A stretch of 64,000 bases of DNA, taken from contig NZ_JAFBFH010000009.1 in the NCBI RefSeq assembly GCF_016909185.1, positions 1 to 64,000 on the forward strand. The letters are read 5' to 3'. Each line of letters starts with the position of its first letter. Within the stretch, counting starts at the first letter, position 1. The translations under genes and the position numbers were made by a program. The notes beneath the pieces are model-generated. The model had not been told where the DNA came from and did no database searches. It saw only the letters and a list, made by a program, of their open reading frames with translations. This document shows positions 1 to 10,200 of this stretch, piece after piece. This DNA comes from Siminovitchia thermophila. GTDB lineage: Bacteria; Bacillota; Bacilli; Bacillales; Bacillaceae_C.

Positions 1-88
1 TGTATATAGTTAGGGTTCCTGTAGCCATTGTCTTTTATCAAAATTGTACATATTAAAACAGTCAAAAGTGTACATATCATCGTTGACA
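1..88. mobile_element. Possible end of an IS21-type insertion sequence
   Basis: Two spaced copies of a short motif are visible, ATTGTACATATTAAAA and AAGTGTACATATCAT, followed by TTGACA. IS21-family elements typically end in several such repeats rich in TGTACA, and start with TG and end with CA. The composite repeat that starts just to the right (about 92-545) matches its second copy at 39.0-39.4 kb up to about base 92 and then diverges exactly here, as expected if an element had inserted into it. No transposase is visible; it would lie left of the window. The family assignment is from memory of IS21 ends. Confidence 0.35.
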
Positions 89-91
89 TTT

Positions 92-545
92 ATACCTACT
101 GAATGTTAGTTGAACCGATCGGGCATTTAGGTGCCGTTTTCTCACACTTAGACCTTTTGTGTCAACTCAGGTCTTGAAGTAGGAGTCTTACGGCACCTTA
201 CATGCTGGGAAATTGTCCCAGTGTATCATACGCAAGCTTTTAGCGTAGTCAAAATAAGGAGACTCCTGCGGGAATAGCTCGAGCTGAAGATCCCGCAGGA
301 AAGCGACCTTTGTTTTCCGAGGAAGCTGAAGAGACCTGCGGAAAGCGAAATAGGTTGACGTAGCAATAATAGGGATTTTTTTAACACATTTAAGGCCGGG
401 ACAAAACCCTGTAAAAATGAAATAAATTGCATGAATCAAGTTTAAAAACCTTGATTTCACGCGGCTTTATATTCAAGATTTTACGAACCTTGTATCCCGG
501 CCCCTTTGCTATTTCGTATTTGGTTTTGTCCTAGACTCCTCCTTA
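92..545 (-). repeat. Composite intergenic repeat, copy 1 (inverted relative to copy at 39.0 kb)
   Basis: Bases about 92-395 are a near-identical inverted copy of about 39,085-39,355: shared blocks include CATTCAGTAGG/AACATTCAGTAG, AGGTGCCGTTTTC, GACTCCTGCGGGAATAG, CGGAAAGCGAAAT and TAGGGATTTTTTTAAC. The middle is a multi-arm dyad (GACTCCTGCGGGA against TCCCGCAGGA; AAGGTGCCGT against ACGGCACCTT). The outer part (about 396-545) has GGCCGGGACA against TATCCCGGCC around an inner hairpin ending CACGCGG, shared with a third partial copy at 11.5 kb. It holds no credible gene, and it lies downstream of the ALDH gene, where the hairpins could end transcription. Similar GACTCCTGCGGGA elements are scattered between genes in Bacillaceae. 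Confidence 0.7.
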
Positions 546-555
546 TTTGAACAGA

Positions 556-2034
556 TCAATCCAAATTGATCCAAACGCTTTTGACCTCTGTGTAATTTTG
601 TAACGCATAGGAGCCCATTTCCCGTCCAAATCCGGATTCTTTATACCCGCCAAATGGCGAGGCGGGATCCGTTACATTGTAACAATTAACCCATACGGAC
701 CCTGCTTTTAGCCGATTGGCAACATAATGCGCATTCTTTAGGTTTTCCGTCCATAACCCCGCGGCCAAACCGAAATTGGAATTGTTGGCACGTTCAATGA
801 TTTCATCTAGACTTTCATACGGCATTGCAACGACCACCGGTCCAAAAATCTCTTCTCTCGCAATGGACATTTCTTCATCAACATTCGTGAAAATAGTGGG
901 CTCTACAAAATACCCCTTTTCAGTATGCCCGCCGCCGCAAAGCATTTTTGCTCCTTCTTCATTGCCTTTATTGATATAATCAACAACACGGTTTTGCTGC
1001 TTTTTCGAAACGAGCGGCCCCATATCAGTATCGGTCGATAATCCACTGCCTTGTTTCACGTTTTCAGCATAATTGATTAAATCGGATAATACATGATCAT
1101 ACACTTTCTTCTGAATATAAACCCTAGACCCGGCACTACACACTTCACCTTGGTTCGCCATGATACCCGAGAAAACGCCGGGAGCCGCTTTTGACAAATC
1201 GGCATCTGGCAAAATAATATTGGGAGACTTTCCACCGAGTTCAAGTGTTACCCGCTTCATTGTATTTGCCGCTTCTCTCATGATGGCCTTTCCGACGCTG
1301 GTGGAGCCTGTAAAGGCAATTTTGTCTACATCAGGATGTTTGACCAATGCATCTCCCGCTACCTCACCGAAACCAGGAACCATATTGATGACCCCTTCCG
1401 GAAAACCGGCTTCAGCGGCCAATTGGGCTAGATAAAGAGCGGAAAGTGGCGTTTGTTCGGCTGGCTTTAAAACAACCGTACAACCCGTAGCCAATGCCGG
1501 GGCTATTTTCCAAGCAGCCATCATGAGCGGGAAATTCCATGGGATAATCTGACCGACGACACCAACAGGTTCATGTCGGGTGTAGTTGAAATAATTTCCA
1601 GAAACCGGAATTGTTTGTCCGACTATTTTTGTCGCCCATCCAGCAAAATATTGAAATTGGCCAACTGCATTGGGAATATCATTGCCTAATACTTCATTGA
1701 TGGGCTTTCCGTTATCGAGCGTATCGATTTCCGCTAATTCTTGTTTATTTTTTTCTATTAATTCAGCAAGTTTATACATGAGCCTGCCACGATCCGCTGC
1801 GCTCATTCTGGACCAAGGCCCTTCTTCAAACGCTCTTTTAGCGGCAGTGACTGCTTTATCGACATCTTCAGCTTGTGCTTCACTGACATATGCCAGGACT
1901 TCGCCATTTGCCGGATTATACGTTTCAAAAGTTTTACCGGAGCTTGATTCTACAAACTCCCCATTTATAAACAATTTTTTCGTGCCCTTTAAAAACGCCG
2001 CCACTTTATTTGAAATTTGTATTGTTTGTGTCAC
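556..2034 (-). CDS. dhaS: NAD-dependent aldehyde dehydrogenase, DhaS-like
   Basis: A 492-residue cytosolic aldehyde dehydrogenase that oxidises an aldehyde to the acid with NAD(P). The family landmarks are all visible: substrate-binding PWNFPLMMAAWK, cofactor site FTGSTSVGKAI, general base region TLELGGKSPNI, the catalytic cysteine in NQGEVCSAGSR, and EEIFGPVV. The sequence tracks B. subtilis DhaS closely over its whole length. The start is GTG at 2034, preceded by AAAGGAGG. It is the last gene of a likely operon behind an iron alcohol dehydrogenase (27-base gap), so the two probably convert an alcohol to an acid via the aldehyde. The real substrate cannot be told from sequence; betaine-type aldehydes are an alternative. 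Confidence 0.9.
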   Translation of the reverse strand: MTQTIQISNKVAAFLKGTKKLFINGEFVESSSGKTFETYNPANGEVLAYVSEAQAEDVDKAVTAAKRAFEEGPWSRMSAADRGRLMYKLAELIEKNKQELAEIDTLDNGKPINEVLGNDIPNAVGQFQYFAGWATKIVGQTIPVSGNYFNYTRHEPVGVVGQIIPWNFPLMMAAWKIAPALATGCTVVLKPAEQTPLSALYLAQLAAEAGFPEGVINMVPGFGEVAGDALVKHPDVDKIAFTGSTSVGKAIMREAANTMKRVTLELGGKSPNIILPDADLSKAAPGVFSGIMANQGEVCSAGSRVYIQKKVYDHVLSDLINYAENVKQGSGLSTDTDMGPLVSKKQQNRVVDYINKGNEEGAKMLCGGGHTEKGYFVEPTIFTNVDEEMSIAREEIFGPVVVAMPYESLDEIIERANNSNFGLAAGLWTENLKNAHYVANRLKAGSVWVNCYNVTDPASPFGGYKESGFGREMGSYALQNYTEVKSVWINLD

Positions 2035-2061
2035 TTTAAAACCTCCTTTTTTAGATAAGAA

Positions 2062-3231
2062 TTAAATTGCCGATTCTAAAATGTTATATATATCCTGACG
2101 AGTCGCTTTGCGTGGATTAGGTATCATATAAAGCTCATCTTTACAGGCAATATCCGTTAACACATCTATATTCTGTTTATCTACCCCAATTGCGCTTAAC
2201 TTGTCAGGAATCCCCACTTCCCGTGTCAATTCTTTTACCTTTTCCACAGCTGCTTTCGCGGCATCTTCAACCGTCATTCCCCATGTATTAACACGTAAAG
2301 CCTCACCAATTTGCGCAAATTTATAAGGATCGGCAATCCAGTTAAACTCTAAAACATATGGAAGAAGAATGGCATTTACAATTCCATGTGGAGCGTCATA
2401 CTGCGCACCAATGGCATGTGAGATCCCATGAACCAAACCGAGACCGCCATTTGCCATGCCTATTCCTGTTGAACAACTAGCTTGAACCATTTTATTCATT
2501 GCCTCTACATTTTCCGTATTGCCAACCGCTTCGAGAATGGACGCTCCAATCACCCGTACCGCATGAAGATTAAGCGCATCTGTAATGACTGATCCATTTC
2601 TTGACACATAACCTTCTATTGCGTGTGTTAAAGCATCCATCCCTGTTGATGCCACAAGTGAACCAGGCATACCTTGTAATAGCTCGCCATCTAAAAACGC
2701 CACCTTGGGAAACAACGTTTCCCCAAAAACAAGCTTTTTTGTTTTTAGCTCTACATGATCTTCCGTTATAACGGCTGCATGCCCCCCTTCACTTCCAGTC
2801 CCTACTGTAGTGGGAATAGCAAATAGAGGGATGGGGTCATTGCCATATATATCAAAGCCAAAATAATCGGCAATGGAACCGCCATTTGCAAATAATACGG
2901 CAAGCGCCTTTGCGCTATCTATCACACTTCCGCCGCCCACAGCTAAAATACTTTTAATCCCTTTATCTTTAAATAATATATATGCCTCATTAGTAGCTGT
3001 TACTGTGGGGTTTGGTTTAACCTCATCATAGATCAGCGTTTCTATAGAGGTAGATTGTAATATAGTTTCAATTTTTTCAAGAATTCCAGAGTTTCTTATT
3101 CCTTTGTCGGTGACAATTAACATCGTATTGTATTCTCTGTTGTTCACTTCATCTTTGAGTTGTTTTACACAACCCGAGCCAGTTATCAATTTTGTTTTAG
3201 CCATGAACTCTGTCAATTTGTTGGCACTCAT
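2062..3231 (-). CDS. Iron-containing alcohol dehydrogenase
   Basis: A 389-residue group III (iron-type) alcohol dehydrogenase. The Rossmann-like region carries GGGSVIDSAKALAVLF, the dinucleotide-binding signature of the family. The metal site is given by DALTHAIEGYVS and by LVHGISHAIGAQYDAPHG with its spaced histidines. Length is normal for the family. ATG at 3231 follows GGGAGG at a good distance. It sits between an M20 peptidase and an aldehyde dehydrogenase in the same direction, so it likely supplies the aldehyde to the latter. Related proteins include GbsB (choline), YugJ and methanol/butanol dehydrogenases; the exact alcohol is unknown. Confidence 0.9.
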   Translation of the reverse strand: MSANKLTEFMAKTKLITGSGCVKQLKDEVNNREYNTMLIVTDKGIRNSGILEKIETILQSTSIETLIYDEVKPNPTVTATNEAYILFKDKGIKSILAVGGGSVIDSAKALAVLFANGGSIADYFGFDIYGNDPIPLFAIPTTVGTGSEGGHAAVITEDHVELKTKKLVFGETLFPKVAFLDGELLQGMPGSLVASTGMDALTHAIEGYVSRNGSVITDALNLHAVRVIGASILEAVGNTENVEAMNKMVQASCSTGIGMANGGLGLVHGISHAIGAQYDAPHGIVNAILLPYVLEFNWIADPYKFAQIGEALRVNTWGMTVEDAAKAAVEKVKELTREVGIPDKLSAIGVDKQNIDVLTDIACKDELYMIPNPRKATRQDIYNILESAI

Positions 3232-3330
3232 GTGAATTCCTCCCTATCATGTGGTGGTCTTGTTAAAAGAGATTGCGTAATTGTATGTAAAATGGATGAT
3301 CGAACGGTCTCAGTAACCACCTCCTTTCAT

Positions 3331-4479
3331 TTAAAACCTTTTAGCTATTTCCGCATAGTATTGGATAGCCCTTATATATTTTTTTACCTCGACATATTCA
3401 TCAGATTGATGTGCCAGCTTCTCATCACCCGGTCCATAGATAATCGTCGGGATTTTTAAAGCGGGAAAAAAGACTGATGCATCCGTATAATAATTTGCGC
3501 CTTTTTCTTCTGCTTCTATTTTGTTCAATTCTTTATTAAGTTCCAAAGCTAATGAAACAAAATCGCTATCCCTTTCGTTTTCCAGCGCCGGCAAATCATT
3601 TATGATCTTTAACTCAGCTTTGAAGTGGGCAATTTTCATTTCAAGATCTTTCAGGATTTCCTTGATGTCTTTTATGATGTTGCCATGCTTTATTTCAGGG
3701 ATTGTTCGTATATCAATCGTCACTTTACATTGATCTGGCACTAAGTTTGTCTTTATTCCCCCATTGACAGTACTGATAGTGAGTGTCGGCTTTCCTAATA
3801 ACTTATGTTCTTTTTCGTATGAAAAAGAAAAATGTTTCAGTCTTTCTATCAGTTCACTCATATGAACAATAGCATTTATACCTTCATGGGGCATGGAACC
3901 GTGGGCTGTTTTACCAAATAATTTAATTTCAATCCATAAAGCCCCTTTATGAGCCGTGAAAACCTTTCCATTACTAGGCTCTGCTATAACCATGGCCCCA
4001 GCATTTTTAAGTGCTTCATCATTAACCATCATTGAAGCACCTATACAATCGACCTCCTCACCCGCAGTCCCGACAAAAACCACATCATGATCCAGACTTG
4101 TCCTTGTTTCCTTCAAAGTAATCATTGCTTCTATTAACGCGGCAACACCACTTTTCATATCACAAGAGCCTCGCCCAAAGATTTTTCCATTTATGAGACT
4201 GCCGGAAAACGGTGAATGCTTCCATTCAGTTTCTCCTACAGGCACAGTGTCAAGATGTCCACTAAATAGTAAAGAACGATGTTTTGAACCATTCCCCTTT
4301 AAACGAACAATCACATTTGCCCGACTTGAAGAAAGCGCTTTAATTTCAGTTTGCAAATCTGCTTTTGCGGCATGCTCAACGATTGCCTTGGCAACCCCAA
4401 GCTCGTTTCCAGGAGGGTTGACACTTTTTATTTTGATTAGCTTTTGCAAAAATTTGATAGCCCTTTCTTGATTTACCAT
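3331..4479 (-). CDS. M20 family metallopeptidase (ArgE/DapE/CPG2 type)
   Basis: A 382-residue zinc-dependent deacylase or peptidase. Zinc and catalytic residues are seen in SGHLDTVPVG, GRGSCDMKSGVAAL, and TAGEEVDCIGA, followed by the dimerisation domain (KTAHGSMPHEGINAI) and the C-terminal ligand region ending with HQSDEYVEV. It has no signal peptide, so it acts in the cytosol, typically removing an acyl group from an amino acid or cleaving a small peptide. It is the first gene of the probable operon with the iron-ADH and ALDH (99-base gap) and is divergent from a PucR-type regulator. The substrate is not identifiable; a role in releasing an amino compound that is then oxidised is inference. 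Confidence 0.85.
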   Translation of the reverse strand: MVNQERAIKFLQKLIKIKSVNPPGNELGVAKAIVEHAAKADLQTEIKALSSSRANVIVRLKGNGSKHRSLLFSGHLDTVPVGETEWKHSPFSGSLINGKIFGRGSCDMKSGVAALIEAMITLKETRTSLDHDVVFVGTAGEEVDCIGASMMVNDEALKNAGAMVIAEPSNGKVFTAHKGALWIEIKLFGKTAHGSMPHEGINAIVHMSELIERLKHFSFSYEKEHKLLGKPTLTISTVNGGIKTNLVPDQCKVTIDIRTIPEIKHGNIIKDIKEILKDLEMKIAHFKAELKIINDLPALENERDSDFVSLALELNKELNKIEAEEKGANYYTDASVFFPALKIPTIIYGPGDEKLAHQSDEYVEVKKYIRAIQYYAEIAKRF

Positions 4480-4764
4480 CAGATCAACCGCCTATCATTA
4501 TTTTGTGAAATACATCTCCTGTATTTAAAAAACTTTTTCATTTTAAACGTTTCTATTGTTTCTAACTGTTATACAATATTAGCATAGTAACATTTGGAAA
4601 TAAGCACAAAGAATAGTGAACTACTTTGTATATACGAACAAATAAAGGGAATTGAGTCAAAGGCCTATTCTAAATATTTCAAAATTAACCCGATATTAGT
4701 AATCTATAAAACTAAGGCCGAAATGGTATTTGAATTTGACATATTCGGAGAGGAGTGGTGAGTG

Positions 4765-6402
4765 ATGAATATTAATGATGTTAACCAATTAGATGTACTA
4801 AAAGATTCAGAAATTCTTGCCGGAAAAAAGGGGTTAAACAATAGAGTACTTCATGCTACCATCATTGATGCACCCGATGGTTATAAGTGGTGTTCGAAAG
4901 GGGATTTCATCATCACAACAGGATATCCTTTTACAAGTAATATGCATTGGGAAGCGGGAATCATGAAGTTACTACATGCGCTTATTGAGAAAGAATGCTC
5001 GGGTTTAGGAATAAAGCTGGGGCGTTACATCCCGTCCTTTCCAAAAGAGGCCCTTTCTTATTCCAACGACAATAACTTTCCGGTTATTTCTTTACCGCAT
5101 AATGTCTCTTGGTCAGAGATTATTATGCCCATTGTTACCCAAATCAATAAACAACATCAAAATGAATTAGAAATGAATCACACTGTTTACGAGATGTTCC
5201 ATCACCATCTAAAGATGCAAGGTGACTTACAGGATCTTGCCCAATTACTCAATAAGATTTTAAACAAACCGGTTACCATCTACGTTAGAAACGCTCATCA
5301 AAAAATTGACGTACATCACAGCTTTTTTTCGGCGGATGAAATTGAAAGTATGATATCGGCGTTGTCTTGTGTACAGGAGCGGCCAATCCAGAGATTGAAT
5401 TGGCAAGGAAACAAATTTACTGTCAGGTGGGTATACAATTCAGATCAATTAGAAGGGGGCGTATTCCTATGGGGAGTACATACTCATCTTCACACATGGC
5501 AAAAAGCAGCTCTAGAGCAAACCGCTGTTATATTAGCATTAGAAATAGAACGCATGAGAAGCGTATCTTTAGTTTTTCAACGTTTTAGAAATGATTTTTT
5601 AAACATGTTGTTATCTGAAGGATTTGAATCACACGAAGTATTATCCAGACGGGCAGAAGAGGTCAAATGGAATCTCGAAAGTCACTATCATGTAGTATTG
5701 TTGGATTTTGATGTGAAAGAAAAATATGTATCCAACAAGTCTAAAAACCTGGCCACATGGCAAAAGAAAGAAACTATTCTAGAAATGATCGACTATGAGT
5801 TAAAATGGTTATCGCCAGGATCACTTATAGGCTTTGATAAACATAATTTTTTTACATTACTCATTCCAAAGAAATATCAACAAGATCTTATTCATCATTT
5901 AAACAAATTAGTCAAAAAAATAAATTCAACCTCTTTTTATGGTGGAATTGGAAGATTACATCCTATTGAAAATTTAGCAGCGAGTTATAATGAAGCCTTG
6001 TTGGCTTTAAAAGTAGCCTATGCCAACATACCTGAAGATTTTAATCAAAAGAAAGTGAATCAGCTGTATGTCCGTACCTTTTCCGAATTAAATGTTGAGC
6101 GGTTCCTTTTTTCCCATAATCCGAGTGATGAAGCAAAAAAACTCGTTGAAGATTGTTTGGTAAACATAATCAAATATGATAAAGAAAAAAACAGTGATCT
6201 ATTAGAAACTTTAAAAACATTTTTAGCTCACAACGCGAATTTTGATAGTACCGCGGATGCATTATACATCCATAAGAATACTGTCAGGTATCGTTTAAAA
6301 ATGATTCAGGAATTAACTCAACTAGATCCTAAAAATATAAAAGACCAACTCCTTTTCCAAATGTCATTGGCGGCACTAGATGTAATGAAACAACATTTAT
6401 AG
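4765..6402 (+). CDS. PucR family transcriptional regulator
   Basis: A regulator of about 545 residues. The N-terminal PucR/PurC-like domain (DVNQLDVLKDSEILAG, VLHATIIDAPDGYKW, GDFIITTGYPF) is followed by a GGDEF-like middle (YGGIGRLHPIENLAASYNEA) and the C-terminal PucR helix-turn-helix (HNANFDSTADALYIHKNTVR, then YRLKMIQELT). PucR proteins sense small molecules and activate catabolic genes, often for purines or amino compounds. GTG at 4762 and ATG at 4765 are both possible after GGAGAGGAG. The gene is divergent from the M20 / iron-ADH / ALDH operon across about 280 bases, so it probably controls that operon. Confidence 0.9.
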   Translation: MNINDVNQLDVLKDSEILAGKKGLNNRVLHATIIDAPDGYKWCSKGDFIITTGYPFTSNMHWEAGIMKLLHALIEKECSGLGIKLGRYIPSFPKEALSYSNDNNFPVISLPHNVSWSEIIMPIVTQINKQHQNELEMNHTVYEMFHHHLKMQGDLQDLAQLLNKILNKPVTIYVRNAHQKIDVHHSFFSADEIESMISALSCVQERPIQRLNWQGNKFTVRWVYNSDQLEGGVFLWGVHTHLHTWQKAALEQTAVILALEIERMRSVSLVFQRFRNDFLNMLLSEGFESHEVLSRRAEEVKWNLESHYHVVLLDFDVKEKYVSNKSKNLATWQKKETILEMIDYELKWLSPGSLIGFDKHNFFTLLIPKKYQQDLIHHLNKLVKKINSTSFYGGIGRLHPIENLAASYNEALLALKVAYANIPEDFNQKKVNQLYVRTFSELNVERFLFSHNPSDEAKKLVEDCLVNIIKYDKEKNSDLLETLKTFLAHNANFDSTADALYIHKNTVRYRLKMIQELTQLDPKNIKDQLLFQMSLAALDVMKQHL

Positions 6403-7233
6403 GCAGCCCATCAATATTTCTGCTTCCCCCGGTAGATTTTTCATTGCCGCATCTAGCGGCCCAAAATCTCCACGGGAACCCTTCTTATACAGAAGACTTA
6501 TGGTTTTAAGGCTTCCGCCCCATAAGATAATAAGTTCAGTAGCGTTACCATCTTCATTTTAATAGATAAATAGCACGAATATTTATCTTATATCTAACAT
6601 CCAGATGGTGATGATGTCCATAGACTTAACAAGATGTAACCCGAAAAAAAGCGCAAAGAAAACTCGTTCTCTGCGCGTTCATTGCCCAAATCCAAGATAT
6701 TTTCCGCATCCCTGCATCTTGAGTTATGATGCTAATGGATTGATCATCGAGGCGCTTGTCAATCAAACAGAACGTTGTTGTGTAAAAATGATAGACATAT
6801 GTAGTTTCTTTCAGCGTATAATATTATATTCGATAATGAGCGCTTGCTTGTTATGAGGAGACTGTTTCTTCGTATAACTATAGTCTGTTCACAAAATGTT
6901 AAACCCGTTTTAAGCAAAATCGGAATACCGGGGAACAAACCGGAAATGGCTCAAAAATTCGAGAAAAACGAAATCCGCTGACAACCAGCACGACCATATT
7001 AAGCGCCAAAGGATATATTCTGTAAGCTTCAAGAAAATGAAAAATTGCCTGTTACATATTTGATGATCAGATCAAGTTCATGACACCTAATAGGATGAGT
7101 GTTTTGTTTTCGTCAACTGTATGACCCATTTTCATTTCAATATTGACCCTCATACAGCTATGCATATTCCAAAAAATGGTAGCCCTAGAATGATTTTCAT
7201 GCAAGACGTATGATCATATTGTCTACATCCCCA
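6403..7233. other. Gene-poor stretch
   Basis: No recognisable gene. A short reading frame at 6605-6856 (+) lacks a ribosome binding site and a recognisable sequence. On the reverse strand near 6,410-6,530 a frame reads without stops for about 40 codons (GSLKTISLLYKKGSRGDFGP), which could be a fragment of a lost gene, but I cannot name it. Confidence 0.4.
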
Positions 7234-10200
7234 CTATTCTAATTTAGGGACGTTAAACTTCACTTCTGTTCCATGATTCACCGAGCTGGTAATCTCTAAT
7301 CCGTGTCCGTATATTCGTTTTAGTCGTCTGTTTGTGTTGATCAACCCAATGCCGCTTCCAATCTTGGTTTTCTCATTCAGTATTCGGCTCATTAATTCTT
7401 TGCTGATGCCCACACCATCATCCGCAACGGCAATTGTTGTAAATGTAGGATGATTTTCAATTCGTATCTCAACGGTTCCTCCGCGTATTCTTTTCATAAC
7501 GCCATGACGGACAGCATTCTCCACAAGCGGTTGAATCGAAAGGGGTGGAACTTCGAAAACCTCGTTTTCATCCACTTCCCATTTTATTTGCAAGCGATCT
7601 CCAAATCTCTCCTTTTGGATATACAGATAAGAACGAACCAGTTCAAGTTCATGATTCAAAGGAACGAGCCGCTTCAAATTTTCCGCATTAAAGCTTCCGC
7701 GCAAGTATTCTCCAAATGTATTAAGTAGGTTAATCATTCTTTCTGAATCAATTTCACTTAGCGATGCGATTGTATTTAAAGTGTTAAAGAGAAAATGAGG
7801 TTGAATTTGAGCCTGCAGCCACGCGGCTTCCATATAAAGACGCTCATTGGCTGAGTCTTTAAAATCAATAAGGGCACGTACGCGAGATTTCAGTTCGAGA
7901 GAATGAATGGGCTTTGTCACATAATCATTCGCCCCTAAAGAGAAAGCAGTATACACATCTTCAGGATCATTTCTGGCAGGTAATAAAAGGATCGGGAGTT
8001 CCAGTGCGGAATATTTCTCCCGAATCAACCTCGTCAATTCATAGCCGGAAATATGGGGCATGATGGCATCGATAATGATTAAATCCCATTCAACTTTATC
8101 TAACATGTCCAGTGCTTCTTTACCGCTTATGACAGTTAAGACATCATATTTGTTAGCCGGGAAAAGATTACTGATGACTTTCAAAGTGACCGGATCATCA
8201 TCTACCACAAGAATATAATGCTTTTTGCTGTCAGCCATATGATTTTGCCGCTTGCGCATACTACCATCAACCGCAGCCGCCGATTCATTTATATCCATAC
8301 TCTGTATTGCCATATTCGCGACATTTTCTTTTTTGGCCAGTGGCAATGTAAAGAAGAAATCTGATCCCTTCCTTAATACAGATTCCACTTGTAAAGTGCC
8401 CCCATGCAATTCGATTAACTGCTTACAAACATTCAGACCTAGGCCCAACCCAGTATCATATGGTTCTCCTTGTTCATAGGGAGCCAATATTCGCTTCTGT
8501 GTTTCCTCATCCATTCCCTGCCCGGAGTCCTGAACATGAATCACCGCCATATTATCACGCACATCGGCATCAATGACTATTTTTCCTGCATGTGTATACT
8601 TAATGGCATTATGCAAAAGGTTAAACAATATTTGAATCAGTCTATTTTCGTCAACATATACGTTTGGAAAAGAAGACGGAATCGTTGATATCATTTGAAC
8701 CTGCTTTCCTTCTGAAATAAACCTTAACATGTCGAACACCCCCGAGACAGATCCATGGATATTCGTACTTTGTGGGTTTATCTGGATTGTCCGCTCCTTG
8801 AGCCGTGTATAATCAAGAAGATCGGCGAGCATAAAGGACATGCTTCTTCCCATATTGATCAGGTATTTAAGATCATCCTTGTCTTGTTTTGCAAATTCGG
8901 TCCTTTTCCCATCATATATCGTTTGTGCCATAATGATCATTTCATTCAAAGGTGTCCGCAACTTTTTAGAACTATTCTTTAAAAATTCATCTTTCAATGT
9001 ATCCGCCTTTTGTAACTCATGGACAAGTTCTGCCGCTTGCTTGTTTTTCTTATGATATTGTTTAAACCAAAAGATAGCAAATCCGAGAAAGGCGAATATA
9101 TAATCAAAGGGGTAAAATGGTATTTCCATCTTGGCCAAGACTTTGATCAGTCCCCAAATAATTCCGGAGGTCGTACTCAAAGTAACGAAGGCAAGAAAAA
9201 AAGATTCTTTGTGATGATGAAAATATTCTTTCAGAGCCAAAAAAAGAATCGTGATAAATGACAAGAAATAAACGATAAAGAAGAGGGCATTTGCCGGTAC
9301 TAAATATTCTGTGGGAAGCGCGATAATGGTTAGTGCGCAAAGACCGTATAATATCGTAAACCAACGAAAACATTGGTCATTTCGGTGCTTTTCCAATAAC
9401 ATCCTCATTAATTGCACAAAGAAAAATGAAGAGCCCAAATAAATCAAGTTCCCCAGCTTCATGGACCAATCATAATCAAGGTGAAGCCATGAGAGCATAC
9501 CTTTATCGTAAATCAAGACCTCATCTATCGCCGGAAAAAGGAAACCGACTGTAAAAAAAAGCAACATTTTATGTCGATAAATAAAAAAATAAATGAGTAG
9601 TGAATATATACTATGAAGAATAAGGACAACGACAATCATCGTGATCAAATTTTTTATGAAACTCTCTTCCTTGATAATCGCCTCGGCCATACCGAATGTG
9701 ATCGTTTTATTGATCGTTGTACTTTCAGGAGTATCGAAGTTAGAAATATGCAAAATAATATCAATCTCTTGTTGATCAGTGCTAAAAAAAACTGTGGACG
9801 GTATATCTTCCCCTTTATGTTCGTGAGGATTATCAGCCACTGTTCCAGAGCGTGCTTTTAACCGTCCATTGATAAACAATGCAGAAGCCGTTTTTGCTGA
9901 TGGTAACCGAATCCCAAATGTACGCACATCTCCCTGATTTCCGTCAAGTAAAATCCGTAACCGATATGTTCCAAATTGATAAGTTACGTTCTTTTCCCCC
10001 TCAAATGGTACCGGCAATAAAGTTTTTTCCATATTGCTTACATTGCCGTTTGTCAGGTCGGGAGAAATGAAAGTATTTGGAATAAAAGCCCACTCCCCGT
10101 TCAGCGTAATGGTCTGATCATTACTTAAATCATAGTCTTGCAAATCCAAAACACCATCATGCGCCAAAGGTTGCTTTGGAGGATAGTGATACGCCACCCA

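Noticed and set aside
188-460. 90-codon minus-strand frame at the left end
   Set aside because: It lies wholly within the repeated dyad element, whose other copy does not keep the frame.
4540-4560. cre-like site before the PucR gene
   Set aside because: AAACGTTT is present but the outer TG and CA positions do not match.
6605-6856. 83-codon plus-strand frame after the PucR gene
   Set aside because: No ribosome binding site and no family resemblance; probably chance in a gene-poor stretch.
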